From contig CAUVWY020000010.1 in assembly GCA_963555775.3 (NCBI GenBank), forward strand, positions 1 through 64,000: a stretch of 64,000 nt of DNA, in the 5' to 3' direction. The notes beneath the pieces are model-generated. The model worked only from the letters and a program-made list of their open reading frames with translations, was not told where the DNA came from and did not search any database. This document shows, piece by piece, positions 53,763 to 62,649 of this stretch (position 1 is its first letter; the number at the start of each line of letters is the position of its first letter). The stretch is from JAJEDW01 sp963555775. Its GTDB lineage: Bacteria; Acidobacteriota; Terriglobia; 20CM-2-55-15. The position numbers and the translations under genes are program-made.

Positions 53763-55561
53763 TGAATTTCCCTCACACGCTTGTTCTTCAGCGCCTTGGC
53801 GATGGCGGCGTTCATCCGCAGTTCGGCAAGCCGGTGCGTGGCCTCATTGTTCTCTTCGATCGCATCGCGAATCGCCTGATAGTCTTCTCCCTTCATCGTG
53901 GTCTGAATCCGGGCGATCGACTCGGCGATCAGCGTTTTTTCCTTGTCCGCAAGCCCTTCGTATTCTTCGCCGCGGCAACTCTTTTCGCAGGCTTCCAGGA
54001 TCTGTTGCGCTTCATTCCTGGCCTCGATTACCAGCCGGGTCTCGATATCGGATTCGGCATGTTCAAATGATTCCAGGATCATCGTTTCGACCTGCTCATC
54101 GGTGAGGCCGTAGGTGGGCTTGACTTCGATCGACTGGAACTTTTCGGTTCGCAACTCCCTGGCTGAAACGTTCAGGATGCCGTCGGCGTCGATCAGGAAT
54201 TTGACTTCGATTCGTGGCAGGCCCGCCGGCATCGGGGGAATGCCCTTGAGGTCGAATTCGGCCAGACTGCGGCAATCTTCAACGAGTTCGCGTTCGCCCT
54301 GCAAGACGTGGATCTTGACGTTGGTCTGGCCTTCGACGTAAGTCGTGAACGATTCGGTCGCACTTGCCGGAACCGTGGAGTTTCGCGGAATGATCTTCGA
54401 CATCACACCGCCCATCGTCTCGATACCGAGCGACAGCGGTGTGACATCCAGCAGCAGCGTGTCCCTACGGTTTCCTGCCAGGATGTCGGCCTGCACCGCG
54501 GCCCCGAGAGCAACCACCTGGTCCGGGTCCAGTTCAGTGTGCGGAACGCGTTCGAACAGTTCCTGAACCCGTTGTTGCACCAGCGGGATTCGCGTCGAAC
54601 CGCCCACCATGACGACTTCGTCCACTTCTTTCGCGTTGATGCCGGCATCTTTCAGGGCTTGCCGGCACGGGACAAGCGTTTGCTCGACGATCGGGCCGAT
54701 CATCGTTTCGAGCTCCCGGCGCGAGAGCTTTCGCGAGTAGCCGAGCGCGGGAACGTCGATGGTCGTCGAATCGCTCGCCGAAAGCTCTTCCTTTGCCCGG
54801 CGAACAGCGGCGCGGACGAACTGCAGTTGGCCCTGCTCCAGATTCTTTCCCGTCTCCCGCTGAATCATCAGCATCAGGGACTGGTCGATGTCGTCACCGC
54901 CGAGGTGGGTGTTGCCGCTGGTCGACAGAACCTCGAAAACGCCTTCGCTCAGCTTCAGAATCGAAACGTCGAACGTGCCTCCGCCGAAATCGTATACGGC
55001 GACGATCCCGTGCTTCTGTTCCTGCAGTCCATACGCCAGGGATGCGGCCGTAGGTTCGTTGACGATTCTCAGGACGTCCAGCCCCGCGATGCGGCCGGCA
55101 TCCTTGGTGGCCTGGCGCTGGGCGTCGTTGAAGTACGCCGGAACCGTGATCACGGCGTTCTGAACCGGGCTGTCGAGCGCTCGTTCAGCGTTCTGCTTCA
55201 ACTCGCGCAGGATCAGGGCCGACAACTGCGGGGGCGTGTATTCGCGGCCGAAGACGTCGATCCGTATAATGTTCTCGCTCTCTACCGACGCTTCGAAGGG
55301 CAACAGTGTCAGGTCGTCCCGAACGTCCGAAAGTCCCCGGCCCATGAAACGCTTGATCGATGAGATGGTACGGCCCGAATCGTCGAGCATGCGGTCGCGT
55401 GCTTCCTGTCCGACGTGGACTTCGCCATCGCTCGCGAAATGGATCACGGATGGGATGATTTCCCGTCCCGCGGAGTCGGCAATGACCCTCGGAATGCCGT
55501 CGCTTACAACCGCAATGAGGCTGTTGGTCGTTCCCAGATCGATTCCCACGATATTGGGCAT
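53759..55561 (-). CDS. hscA: Fe-S assembly chaperone HscA (Hsp70 family)
   Basis: The 600-residue Hsp70 from ATG 55561 (MPNIVGIDLGTTNSLIAVVS) has the ATPase signatures VYDFGGGTFDVSILKLSEG and VMVGGSTRIPLVQQRVQELF, the linker LLLDVTPLSLGIETMGG and a beta substrate-binding domain with the late helical lid. HscA with HscB releases clusters from IscU, whose LPPVK motif it binds. It is slightly shorter than E. coli HscA. It overlaps hscB by one base (TAATG) and iscX by four. No ferredoxin gene is present between it and iscX, where one stands in many isc operons. Confidence 0.95.
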   Translation of the reverse strand: MPNIVGIDLGTTNSLIAVVSDGIPRVIADSAGREIIPSVIHFASDGEVHVGQEARDRMLDDSGRTISSIKRFMGRGLSDVRDDLTLLPFEASVESENIIRIDVFGREYTPPQLSALILRELKQNAERALDSPVQNAVITVPAYFNDAQRQATKDAGRIAGLDVLRIVNEPTAASLAYGLQEQKHGIVAVYDFGGGTFDVSILKLSEGVFEVLSTSGNTHLGGDDIDQSLMLMIQRETGKNLEQGQLQFVRAAVRRAKEELSASDSTTIDVPALGYSRKLSRRELETMIGPIVEQTLVPCRQALKDAGINAKEVDEVVMVGGSTRIPLVQQRVQELFERVPHTELDPDQVVALGAAVQADILAGNRRDTLLLDVTPLSLGIETMGGVMSKIIPRNSTVPASATESFTTYVEGQTNVKIHVLQGERELVEDCRSLAEFDLKGIPPMPAGLPRIEVKFLIDADGILNVSARELRTEKFQSIEVKPTYGLTDEQVETMILESFEHAESDIETRLVIEARNEAQQILEACEKSCRGEEYEGLADKEKTLIAESIARIQTTMKGEDYQAIRDAIEENNEATHRLAELRMNAAIAKALKNKRVREIQ

Positions 55562-56124
55562 TAGTGCGATACCTCGTCTTCCAGGTCGTGTTCCAGGTTC
55601 CGTATGTACGACGACTGCGAAATGATCTCGGCCAGTCTCCTGAGATGTTCGCGGCGGGCTTCCTCGGAGGCATCGTTGGCCAGCAAATCGTCCCATTCGC
55701 CGAAAGCGCCATTCAGTTGCCGCTCGTATGCCCGGCGCTTTTCCGCAATCCGTTTCCGGTACTCGTTGACGGCCTCCAGCAATTCGGACACCGGGTCTCC
55801 CGACTCCCGTGCCGAACGCAAATCATCCAGGCCCTCGTTGATTTCAAATACCTCCATCAGCATTTCCCGGGGCGCCCGGCTTCCATCGACCTTGAACCCC
55901 TGGGATTTCACCAGGTACTCGGCTCGACGGGTGGAGTCTCGAAGCGTTCGGTACGCGTCGTTCAAAAGGGCCGTCGACTCGAGGGCCCGGGCTCGTTCTT
56001 CGGGACCGTCCGTGGTATGGAAATCAGGATGGCATTGCCGGCTCAGCGCATGAAATTTCTTCTCCAGTGCGCCGATATCCATGTTGAGGTGGGGTTCCAG
56101 TTGGAACAATTCGAAGTACTTCAT
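55561..56124 (-). CDS. hscB: HscB co-chaperone (J protein)
   Basis: From ATG 56124 (MKYFELFQLEPHLN) the product is 187 residues, with a J domain containing HPD at residues 32-34 (SRQCHPDFHTT) and a C-terminal three-helix domain (APREMLMEVFEINEGLDDLR) that binds IscU. It stimulates HscA ATPase. Its TAA shares a base with the hscA ATG. A 74-base gap separates it from iscA. The zinc-binding cysteines of some eukaryotic HscB proteins are absent. Confidence 0.94.
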   Translation of the reverse strand: MKYFELFQLEPHLNMDIGALEKKFHALSRQCHPDFHTTDGPEERARALESTALLNDAYRTLRDSTRRAEYLVKSQGFKVDGSRAPREMLMEVFEINEGLDDLRSARESGDPVSELLEAVNEYRKRIAEKRRAYERQLNGAFGEWDDLLANDASEEARREHLRRLAEIISQSSYIRNLEHDLEDEVSH

Positions 56125-56198
56125 CGCGTGCCTTGGGGCAAACAACAGGGGCCGACGGCATCAGCGACCGCCGCTGGCGTCAACGGTCCACGCGCCTG

Positions 56199-56525
56199 TC
56201 AGACGGAGAACGACTCTCCGCATCCACAGGTGTTCCTTGCATTGGGGTTGAGGAACTGAAAGCCCTTGCCCATCAGGCCGCTGTCGAAGTCGAGAACGGT
56301 GTTGTTGAGATAGATGTAGCTCTTCAGATCGCAGAACAATTTGACGTCTTCGCGCGCGAAAACCTTATCGCCCTTTCTCGCCTCGACCTCAAAACCGAGG
56401 TTGTATGAAAGGCCGGAGCAACCGCCACCCTTGATGCCGACGCGTAATCCACCGGCATCGATACCTTCTTTTTGTCTGAGTCGCCGGATCTCGCCTGCCG
56501 CGCGATCCGTGATTTCAATTGCCAT
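56199..56525 (-). CDS. iscA: IscA-type A-type carrier
   Basis: The 108-residue product has the three conserved cysteines of the family: Cys36 in KGGGCSGLSYNLGF and Cys100/Cys102 in NTCGCGESF. It accepts and passes on Fe-S clusters, or delivers iron. It stands 18 bases after iscU. Membership in the isc operon supports IscA rather than ErpA or SufA. Confidence 0.93.
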   Translation of the reverse strand: MAIEITDRAAGEIRRLRQKEGIDAGGLRVGIKGGGCSGLSYNLGFEVEARKGDKVFAREDVKLFCDLKSYIYLNNTVLDFDSGLMGKGFQFLNPNARNTCGCGESFSV

Positions 56526-56543
56526 GAATCGTCGCTCCGAGGG

Positions 56544-56954
56544 TTATCTCGCGGCTTTGGCGGCCACTTCCACGGGGTGCTTCGCTTTCCAATCGGAGAT
56601 CGCGGACTTGATCGCGTCCTCGGCCAGAACCGAACAGTGGATCTTCACCGGGGGCAAGCTCAGTTCCTTGACGATATCGGTGTTCCTGATTTGAAGCGCC
56701 TGGTCCACGGTCTTGCCCTTGACCCATTCGGTCGCGAGGCTGGAACTGGCGATGGCGCTGCCGCATCCGAACGTCTTGAACCTGGCATCCTTGATGATGC
56801 CGCTTTCGTCGTCGACCTTGATCTGCAGCTTCATCACGTCACCGCATTCGGGCGCGCCGACCAGACCCGTTCCGATGCCTTCTTCTTCTTTCTTGAACGA
56901 GCCCACGTTACGCGGATTGTTGTAGTGTTCGACTACTTTTTCTGAATAGGCCAT
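56544..56954 (-). CDS. iscU: Fe-S scaffold IscU
   Basis: The 136 residues contain the scaffold ligands Cys37 and Asp39 (GAPECGDVMK), Cys64 (TFGCGSAIAS), and His106/Cys107 (KIHCSVLAEDAI), plus the LPPVK motif (100-104) that HscA recognises. Clusters are built here from IscS sulfur and iron. It follows iscS by 31 bases. A short alanine/lysine-rich tail (VEVAAKAAR) ends the protein. Confidence 0.97.
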   Translation of the reverse strand: MAYSEKVVEHYNNPRNVGSFKKEEEGIGTGLVGAPECGDVMKLQIKVDDESGIIKDARFKTFGCGSAIASSSLATEWVKGKTVDQALQIRNTDIVKELSLPPVKIHCSVLAEDAIKSAISDWKAKHPVEVAAKAAR

Positions 56955-56985
56955 TGCTGTAAATCTCCTTGGATCGGTACTTCGT

Positions 56986-58209
56986 TCAATCTGCCGTCCA
57001 GTTCACTGTAGACAGATCGATGCCTTCTTTAACCATTTCATAAAGGGGCGACAACTCGCGGAGCCGAAGGACTGTGTGCGTGACCTTGTCGACAACGTAG
57101 TCCACTTCTTCGTCGGTGTTGAATCTGCCGAGTCCGAAACGGATCGAGGTATGAGCAAGGTCCTCACCCACGCCAAGGGCTTTCAGGACATAGGACGGTT
57201 CCAGGCTGGCCGACGTGCAGGCGGAGCCCGATGACACAGCGATGTCGTCGATTCCCATCAACAGCGACTCGCCTTCGACATAAGCAAAGCTGATGTTCAG
57301 GTTCCCGGGAACCCGGTGTTCCATGTCGCCGTTGATATAGAGTTCGTCGAGGTTGGCCTCGAGTCCGGTCCGAAGTCGTTCCCGTAGCCGGAAAAGTCGC
57401 GCGGATTCCTCTTCGAGTTCGTTCATGGCGAGTTCCGCGGCCTTGCCGAAGCCGACGATGCCCGGCACGTTGAGAGTCCCCGACCGCATGCCGCGCTCAT
57501 GACCGCCGCCGTCCATGATCGGGCTCAACAGCACACGAGGATTGCGGCGCCGGACATAGATGGCGCCGACGCCCTTGGGTCCGTACATCTTGTGGGCGCT
57601 GATCGAGGCGATATCGACGTTCATCTCCTGAACGTCGAAGGGGATCTTTCCAACGGCCTGAACGGCGTCGGTATGAAAGAGCACTCCGTGTTCACGGGCG
57701 ATCCTTCCGATTTCCCTGATGTCCTGGACTACGCCGACTTCGTTGTTGGCGGTCATGATCGAAATCAGGATCGTCTTGTCGGTAATGGCTCGTTTCAGGT
57801 CATCCAGGTCGACGCGTCCGTTCTTTTCTACGGGAAGGAAGGTAATGCGAATGCCTTGCTTTTCAAGATGCTTCGCGCTGTCGATGACGGCCTTGTGCTC
57901 GGTGACGCAAGTGATGATGTGGTCGCCCTTCTGACTGTACATCTCGGCAACGCCCTTGAGCGCGAGGTTGTCGGACTCGGTGGCGCCGCTGGTGAAAACG
58001 ATCTCCTTCGGACTCGCGTTGATAAGCGCGGCAACCTGTTTGCGGGCTTTCGTAACGCCTTCTTCCGCGTCCCAGCCAAACTGATGGTTCCGGCTCGCCG
58101 CGTTTCCGAAGCGCTCGCCGAAATAGGGAAGCATGGCGTCCAGGACTCTTGGATCGACCGGGGTCGTTGCCTGGTTGTCCATGTAAATCGGTTGATTCAA
58201 CGTTGCCAT
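56986..58209 (-). CDS. iscS: Cysteine desulfurase IscS
   Basis: The 407-residue PLP enzyme has His105 (CVTEHKAV) stacking on PLP, Asp181 (FHTDAVQAVGKI), the Schiff-base Lys207 (ISAHKMYGPKG) and the mobile-loop nucleophile Cys331 (SSGSACTSASLEPS). The extended loop and length mark the IscS/NifS group I. It supplies persulfide sulfur for IscU. A 54-base gap follows iscR. Confidence 0.97.
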   Translation of the reverse strand: MATLNQPIYMDNQATTPVDPRVLDAMLPYFGERFGNAASRNHQFGWDAEEGVTKARKQVAALINASPKEIVFTSGATESDNLALKGVAEMYSQKGDHIITCVTEHKAVIDSAKHLEKQGIRITFLPVEKNGRVDLDDLKRAITDKTILISIMTANNEVGVVQDIREIGRIAREHGVLFHTDAVQAVGKIPFDVQEMNVDIASISAHKMYGPKGVGAIYVRRRNPRVLLSPIMDGGGHERGMRSGTLNVPGIVGFGKAAELAMNELEEESARLFRLRERLRTGLEANLDELYINGDMEHRVPGNLNISFAYVEGESLLMGIDDIAVSSGSACTSASLEPSYVLKALGVGEDLAHTSIRFGLGRFNTDEEVDYVVDKVTHTVLRLRELSPLYEMVKEGIDLSTVNWTAD

Positions 58210-58263
58210 CTCCTCAGACTCCTCTTTCCTCTTCGAAACAGCTCTTTTCGAAACTGCCAGCGC

Positions 58264-58662
58264 TCAATGGGTAGCCAGTTCGTGGATCGTCGTGTCCACG
58301 AGTATACCGACAACCTTTGCCTTGATACTGCGAAGCGGGTCGCGAATCGAACAGAGCTGAAGCTGTTCGCAATCGTCGGCGGCTTCGCACGGCGTCAACA
58401 GAACGGGCCCTTCGAGAGCTTCGATCACGTCGATGACCGTAATCAAGTCGGCGCCGCGGGCCAGGGCGTAACCGCCGTGCGGCCCCGCCTGCGATTCGAG
58501 CAGACCCTTTTGGACCAGCTTCTGGAGCACCTTGGCCATCAACTCCGCCGGGATGTTGTATGTCCGGGCGATTTTGGGAGCGCTGTAAGAGTGTTCGTCG
58601 TGCAAAGCCAGATGCTTCAACGCGATCAATCCGTAATCCGCTCTTTTGGATAGCCTGAACAT
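58264..58662 (-). CDS. iscR: Rrf2-family regulator IscR
   Basis: The 132-residue product has the winged helix of Rrf2 proteins (KRADYGLIALKHLALHD, then IPAELMAKVLQKLVQKGLLE and GPHGGYALAR). Cys92, Cys98 and Cys104 (PCEAADDCEQLQLCSI) have exactly the E. coli IscR numbering and spacing for a [2Fe-2S] cluster. The fourth ligand, His107 in E. coli, is Arg107 here, so cluster binding may be altered. It probably represses the operon when cluster-bound and is the first gene from the promoter at 58746-58775. Confidence 0.94.
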   Translation of the reverse strand: MFRLSKRADYGLIALKHLALHDEHSYSAPKIARTYNIPAELMAKVLQKLVQKGLLESQAGPHGGYALARGADLITVIDVIEALEGPVLLTPCEAADDCEQLQLCSIRDPLRSIKAKVVGILVDTTIHELATH

Positions 58663-58745
58663 CGTTTCAAGACTGCGTGCGATCCATTCAGTGGCCGGTT
58701 TGTTGGCGACTGTTTCTATCGGCGATCATTTTTGTCGGCATTGTT

Positions 58746-58775
58746 AGATTAAGCCCGATCGGCCCGGTCTGTCAA
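58746..58775 (-). promoter_or_regulatory. isc operon promoter
   Basis: Reading the minus strand, TTGACA (58775-58770) and TAATCT (58751-58746) are separated by 18 bases and lie about 84 bases before the iscR start. Both hexamers are close to the sigma-70-type consensus. A type-1 IscR site is expected to overlap; I see CGGGCC/GATCGGGC between the boxes but cannot match a consensus firmly. Confidence 0.65.
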
Positions 58776-58838
58776 TCCCGGAGTCCTCGCGTCGTCCCGG
58801 CATCCCGGCATCCCGGCCAGGTCCTGGACCGATCCGGA

Positions 58839-59522
58839 CTACTCAACCCCGAGAATGGGAAGGATTCCACAGAGGTCCGCGACCGCCCCCGTTTGCGGAA
58901 CCCCGGGGCCGCGGTCGACCAGCACCGCCCTCATTCCGGCGGAACGGGCCGCCTGGACGTCCAGAAACGGATCGTCGCCAACGAAAAGGGTCTCTTCAGG
59001 TCGAACGTCGAGTTGGGCGCTTGCATCGATAAAGATTCCGGGGCCGGGTTTGGCCTCGCCCGCCGAGTCGGGGGTGACGATGGCCGTGAAATGACAATCG
59101 ATCCTCAGGTCGGCCAGGACGCCGAACAGTCGCTCGTCGAAGTTGGATACCACCGCGAGTTTGAACCGGTGGTTTCCGAGCGTCTGAAGGACTTGCTCGG
59201 TCTCGGAGTAGCACATCCAGCCCCGATCCGACTGGAAGAACCGATAGACCTCTTCGAAGAAGTCATCGAACCGCGGAAAGCGACCGTGTTCGAGAAAAAC
59301 GGTTTCGACCAGCGTCTTCCAATCCGCTTTATCGATGGGCGTGCCCTTCGCCGCGATGTGTCGCTCGAACCCGCGCTGCAGGTCCGGCGCCGGCACGTCC
59401 GCGCCGTATTTCAATCCAATGGTCCTGTAGATTTCTCCGATGGATCCTCGCGAATGGAACAGCGTTCCGACCGCGTCGAACGCAACCGCCTTGAGTGCGG
59501 AACTCACGGCTACAGGGTACAC
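58839..59522 (-). CDS. HAD-superfamily hydrolase
   Basis: The 227-residue product (GTG start at 59522; GTG 59507 possible) has motif I in KAVAFDAVGTLFHS, where the usual second aspartate is valine (DAVGT), a change found in the HDHD3/REG-2-like branch. Motif II is in LAVVSNFDERL, motif III around EAKPGPGIF and motif IV in TLFVGDDPFLDVQAA. A helical cap lies between motifs I and II. It is a cytoplasmic phosphatase-like enzyme of unknown substrate. The gene is divergent from the DUF1015 gene, and its 3' end comes close to the isc promoter. Confidence 0.82.
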   Translation of the reverse strand: MYPVAVSSALKAVAFDAVGTLFHSRGSIGEIYRTIGLKYGADVPAPDLQRGFERHIAAKGTPIDKADWKTLVETVFLEHGRFPRFDDFFEEVYRFFQSDRGWMCYSETEQVLQTLGNHRFKLAVVSNFDERLFGVLADLRIDCHFTAIVTPDSAGEAKPGPGIFIDASAQLDVRPEETLFVGDDPFLDVQAARSAGMRAVLVDRGPGVPQTGAVADLCGILPILGVE

Positions 59523-59562
59523 GCGCCTTCGGACCCGAACGTGTCGAAATCGAGGCGTGCTG

Positions 59563-59704
59563 CAATTTCCACCTTGATTCGGGCGGAAATTTCACCTTTC
59601 AAGGCGTTCCAGTTTTCTTCTGACGAAAGGTTGCATGTTACAATTTCCGCCTTTATTATGGCCGAAATCCTGCCGTTCAGGGCTTTCCAGTATTCTCCCG
59701 ACCG
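59563..59704 (+). repeat. Duplicated 5' end of the DUF1015 gene
   Basis: Bases 59563-59626 and 59641-59704 are copies at a 78-base offset, about 70 percent alike by eye. In the same frame they read LIRAEISPFKAFQFSSDE and FIMAEILPFRAFQYSPDR. Only the second copy has the ATG (59658). No stop separates the copies, so a GTG start at 59541 could give a longer protein with two N-termini in series. Confidence 0.75.
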
Positions 59705-60962
59705 CGTTCCGATTGACAGGGTGGTGACTCAACCCTACGACAAGATCTCTCCGGAGATGGAACGGAGATACCTCGACGCCCACCCGAACAACGTGGTCCG
59801 GTTGATTCGTCCGGCGTCGAATCCACCGCCCGACAACACTGTTTCGGTGTACCGGCATGCCGCCCTGACCCTGGATCGATGGCGTGGCGACGGGATAATC
59901 CGGCCCGTTTCCGAACCCTGTCTCTTTGCCTACTTCCAGCGATTCCACACGCCTGGCAGCGACGAGGTTCGGACGCGCAAGGGCTTCATCTGTCTGACCC
60001 GCCTGGAGGACTATGCCAACAGGATCGTGTTTCCACACGAACGGACGTTGACGGGACCGAAGCGGGACCGTTTGGAACTGTTGCGGAGTACGCGGACGCA
60101 TTTCGGCCAGGTGTTCCTTCTGTACTCCGATCCGGAGAACAAAGTCGATTCGGTTCTGGATCGGGTGGCGTCCAAGCCGCCCGAGCTGTCGATTCGGGAT
60201 GAATACGGCGTCGACCATCTGGTGTGGAGCGTCAGCGAGTCGAACGCGATCGGAGCGATACGTCTCGAGATGGCGGACAAGAAACTGGTGATCGCCGACG
60301 GGCATCATCGTTACGAAACGGCGCTGGCGTTCCGGGACGAGAAGCGGAACGAACTGGGCAGCGACGAGGCCCGCGCCTACGAGTGGCTCATGACGACGCT
60401 GGTCAATATGGAAAGTCCCGGAATGACGATTCTGCCGACTCATCGCGTGTTGTCCAACCTCGAAGGATTCGATCGTGCCTCACTGATCCGCACTCTTGCC
60501 GATTATTTCGACATTCAGGAGGTCGAGGGCGAGAACGCTTCGGAAGCCTCGTTGGCCGGGAGCGGGGCCGAGAGGCCGTCCATCGGCATCGCCACCCAAG
60601 ATTCCGATGGCTTGTTCTTGTGTCGACTTCGCGATGAAGTGAATCCGGCCCACCTGTTGAACGACATGTCGCCCGCGCGGGCGCAGTTGGACGTGGTGAT
60701 TCTGCATCGGCTGATTCTGGGAAAGGCTCTGGAGATTTCCGAGGATCAGGTGCGGTCGGGAAACTACCTGACCTATGTGCGCGGATTCGCGGAGGCGATC
60801 GACGAAGTGCGATCGGGACGTGGCCAAGCCGCGTTCCTGCTCAATGCCACGCGATTGGAACAGGTTCGGGATATCGCGTTCGGCGGCGAAGTGCTGCCGC
60901 AGAAGTCGACGGACTTCTTTCCCAAGGTGTTGTCGGGTCTCACGATGCACGTCATGGGCTGA
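59658..60962 (+). CDS. DUF1015 family protein
   Basis: The 434-residue product starts MAEILPFRAFQYSPDRVPID, typical of the family, and has the motifs VVTQPYDKISPEM, VFPHERTLTGPKRDRLELL and the conserved LVIADGHHRYETALAFRDEK. DUF1015 proteins are uncharacterised but the GHHRYE motif, seen also in ParB-like serine kinases, suggests nucleotide or phosphate chemistry. The end includes AFLLNATRLEQVRDIAFGGE and PQKSTDFFPKVLSGL. It ends 33 bases from the stop of the convergent deoxyhypusine-synthase-like gene. Confidence 0.9.
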   Translation: MAEILPFRAFQYSPDRVPIDRVVTQPYDKISPEMERRYLDAHPNNVVRLIRPASNPPPDNTVSVYRHAALTLDRWRGDGIIRPVSEPCLFAYFQRFHTPGSDEVRTRKGFICLTRLEDYANRIVFPHERTLTGPKRDRLELLRSTRTHFGQVFLLYSDPENKVDSVLDRVASKPPELSIRDEYGVDHLVWSVSESNAIGAIRLEMADKKLVIADGHHRYETALAFRDEKRNELGSDEARAYEWLMTTLVNMESPGMTILPTHRVLSNLEGFDRASLIRTLADYFDIQEVEGENASEASLAGSGAERPSIGIATQDSDGLFLCRLRDEVNPAHLLNDMSPARAQLDVVILHRLILGKALEISEDQVRSGNYLTYVRGFAEAIDEVRSGRGQAAFLLNATRLEQVRDIAFGGEVLPQKSTDFFPKVLSGLTMHVMG

Positions 60963-60995
60963 TGCGGCGTTCGCGGCGTGGCTTGCCAGCCCGCT

Positions 60996-62132
60996 TCAGC
61001 CGGATTGAATCGGCTTCATTTCGCGCGGGTCCGAGTCGGGGCTGAATCGCTCTTCGAACAGGACTCTCATTCTCTCGACCGACTGTTTCCGCTGGTCGTA
61101 TAACCGCCGCAACGGTCTCGGTTTCCTCAGCCGCATCGAATAGGCGGTCAACAAGGGAAGCGCGATCGTGGAATCCATGTAGCACACCACTGCATCGGGC
61201 AACTTGTCCGGGTCGACTTTGCCCCAACTGACGGCCTCCTCGGGCGTTGCGCCGGACAGGCCTCCGGTATCGGGCCGGGCATCCGTGAACTGCAGGAAAT
61301 AGTCGTGACCCTTTTCTTCGAGCCCGAGAACTTCCTGAATCTGCGGTTCGGTTTGGAGGAGGAAGTTTTTTGGCGACCCGCCGCCGATCATGAGCGTACC
61401 GCTCTTCAGCCCGTTCAGTTTCGCGTCATACACGATCGCGGCGGTTTCGTTCACATCGGCGTTCACATCGATCATCAACTTGTTACCGGTCAGCGCACTG
61501 GCCGCGACGTTCATTCCAATGGAACTGTCGCCGGGCGAGGACGTATAGACCGGTATGCCGCATTCGTGCGCCGCGGCGACGAAAGACTTGTTCCGGATAC
61601 CGAGCACGCGTTCCCGCTCGACGACGTAACGGCCCAGCCGGTAGTGGAGCTCCGCCGAACTCATCGTCGTCTGAAACTCGTCCTCGGCGACGACCTTCTT
61701 TATGAAGTTGTCGGTTTTCAAGAGCACGTCGTAGTCGAAGAGAATGTCGTAGATTCGAACGACTCCTTCCTCTCTCAGTTCGCGATCGTCGACGTTTGGC
61801 GAGCCGCGCCGCATCTCGAGGCCGATTCCGAAGTGCATATCGTGGTACAGGTTGGCGCCGGTCGACACGACCCAGTCGATGAACCCGGCCTGCATGAGAG
61901 GTACGATGGCCGCCATTCCGAGGCCGGCGGGAGTCAGAGCGCCTGAAAGGCTGATCCCAACGATGGCATCGCTGCTCAACATGCGCTGGGTGAAGAGATG
62001 GCAGCCTTCACGGAAACGGGCTGCATTGTAGGCGTTGAAAGTCAGATCGATCAGGTCGATCAGAGAGGTGTCCGGGCCGATGGGCGGCGGATCGATCTTC
62101 TTGCCGCCGAGCATGTGTTTGCGGTGCGCCAT
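60996..62132 (-). CDS. Deoxyhypusine-synthase-like protein
   Basis: The 378-residue product has the family fold and motifs: GISLSGALTPAGLGMAAIVP, STGANLYHDMHFGIG, then GIPVYTSSPGDSSIGMNV, TLMIGGGSPKNFLLQ and the loop EEAVSWGKVDPDKLPDAV with the conserved lysine that forms the enzyme-imine intermediate in eukaryotic enzymes. Bacteria have no eIF5A, so the bacterial members are thought to work on polyamines, for example making homospermidine, or on unknown amines. The active-site lysine is kept, so catalysis is likely. It follows the flavin reductase by nine bases. Confidence 0.9.
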   Translation of the reverse strand: MAHRKHMLGGKKIDPPPIGPDTSLIDLIDLTFNAYNAARFREGCHLFTQRMLSSDAIVGISLSGALTPAGLGMAAIVPLMQAGFIDWVVSTGANLYHDMHFGIGLEMRRGSPNVDDRELREEGVVRIYDILFDYDVLLKTDNFIKKVVAEDEFQTTMSSAELHYRLGRYVVERERVLGIRNKSFVAAAHECGIPVYTSSPGDSSIGMNVAASALTGNKLMIDVNADVNETAAIVYDAKLNGLKSGTLMIGGGSPKNFLLQTEPQIQEVLGLEEKGHDYFLQFTDARPDTGGLSGATPEEAVSWGKVDPDKLPDAVVCYMDSTIALPLLTAYSMRLRKPRPLRRLYDQRKQSVERMRVLFEERFSPDSDPREMKPIQSG

Positions 62133-62141
62133 GCCGGGAAC

Positions 62142-62615
62142 TCAGTAATCGAATCCGTCCGTGCGAATACGGACCATGGGTTCCTTCTCCTGTATCCGCC
62201 CTCCGTTCAGGACCGTGCCGACGCAGAGAACGTGATCGCCCACGTCGAAGGTTCCCCGGAGTTCGCATTCGACGAAGGCGACGGCATCTCCAAGGATGGG
62301 GATTCCGGTCCGGTGCGTTTCGAAGACCAGTCCTTCGAAGGGATCGGCGCCTTCGGGCACTCCATTCCAGAACCGTTTCAGAGAACTCTTGCTCTCCGGG
62401 CTCAACGTGCTGACGGCAAAATGGCCGGACTCCCGGATCGTCCGCAGCAGAGGCCGCGAAGCGTTCACCGCGACGGTCACGGTCGGTGGATCGAAGCCGG
62501 CCTGCTGGACGAAAGAGACCATGATTGCCGACCGCTCGCCGTTGTTCTCGGACGCGACGACGAAGACGCCGCTTGGGATGAGCGCAAGGCCCGTGCTTAT
62601 TCCGTCGCCATTCAA
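62142..62615 (-). CDS. Flavin reductase-like FMN-binding protein
   Basis: The best start is TTG 62615 (LNGDGISTGLALIPSGVFVV), with GAGGAG seven bases upstream; the longer frame to 62675 would start in a repeat. The 157-residue split-barrel domain has IPSGVFVVASENNGERSAIM, FVQQAGFDPPTVTVAVN and FAVSTLSPES, as in short-chain flavin reductases that supply reduced FMN to monooxygenases. It is directly upstream of the deoxyhypusine-synthase-like gene (nine-base gap), an unusual pair. Confidence 0.85.
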   Translation of the reverse strand: MNGDGISTGLALIPSGVFVVASENNGERSAIMVSFVQQAGFDPPTVTVAVNASRPLLRTIRESGHFAVSTLSPESKSSLKRFWNGVPEGADPFEGLVFETHRTGIPILGDAVAFVECELRGTFDVGDHVLCVGTVLNGGRIQEKEPMVRIRTDGFDY

Positions 62616-62649
62616 ACCTGAACTCCTCGACTGAACACGATGCTCCCAG

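Noticed and set aside
58677..59657. N-terminal extension of the DUF1015 frame by 327 codons
   Set aside because: It runs antisense to the HAD hydrolase and over the isc promoter; only the last part (from 59541) is worth considering as an alternative start.
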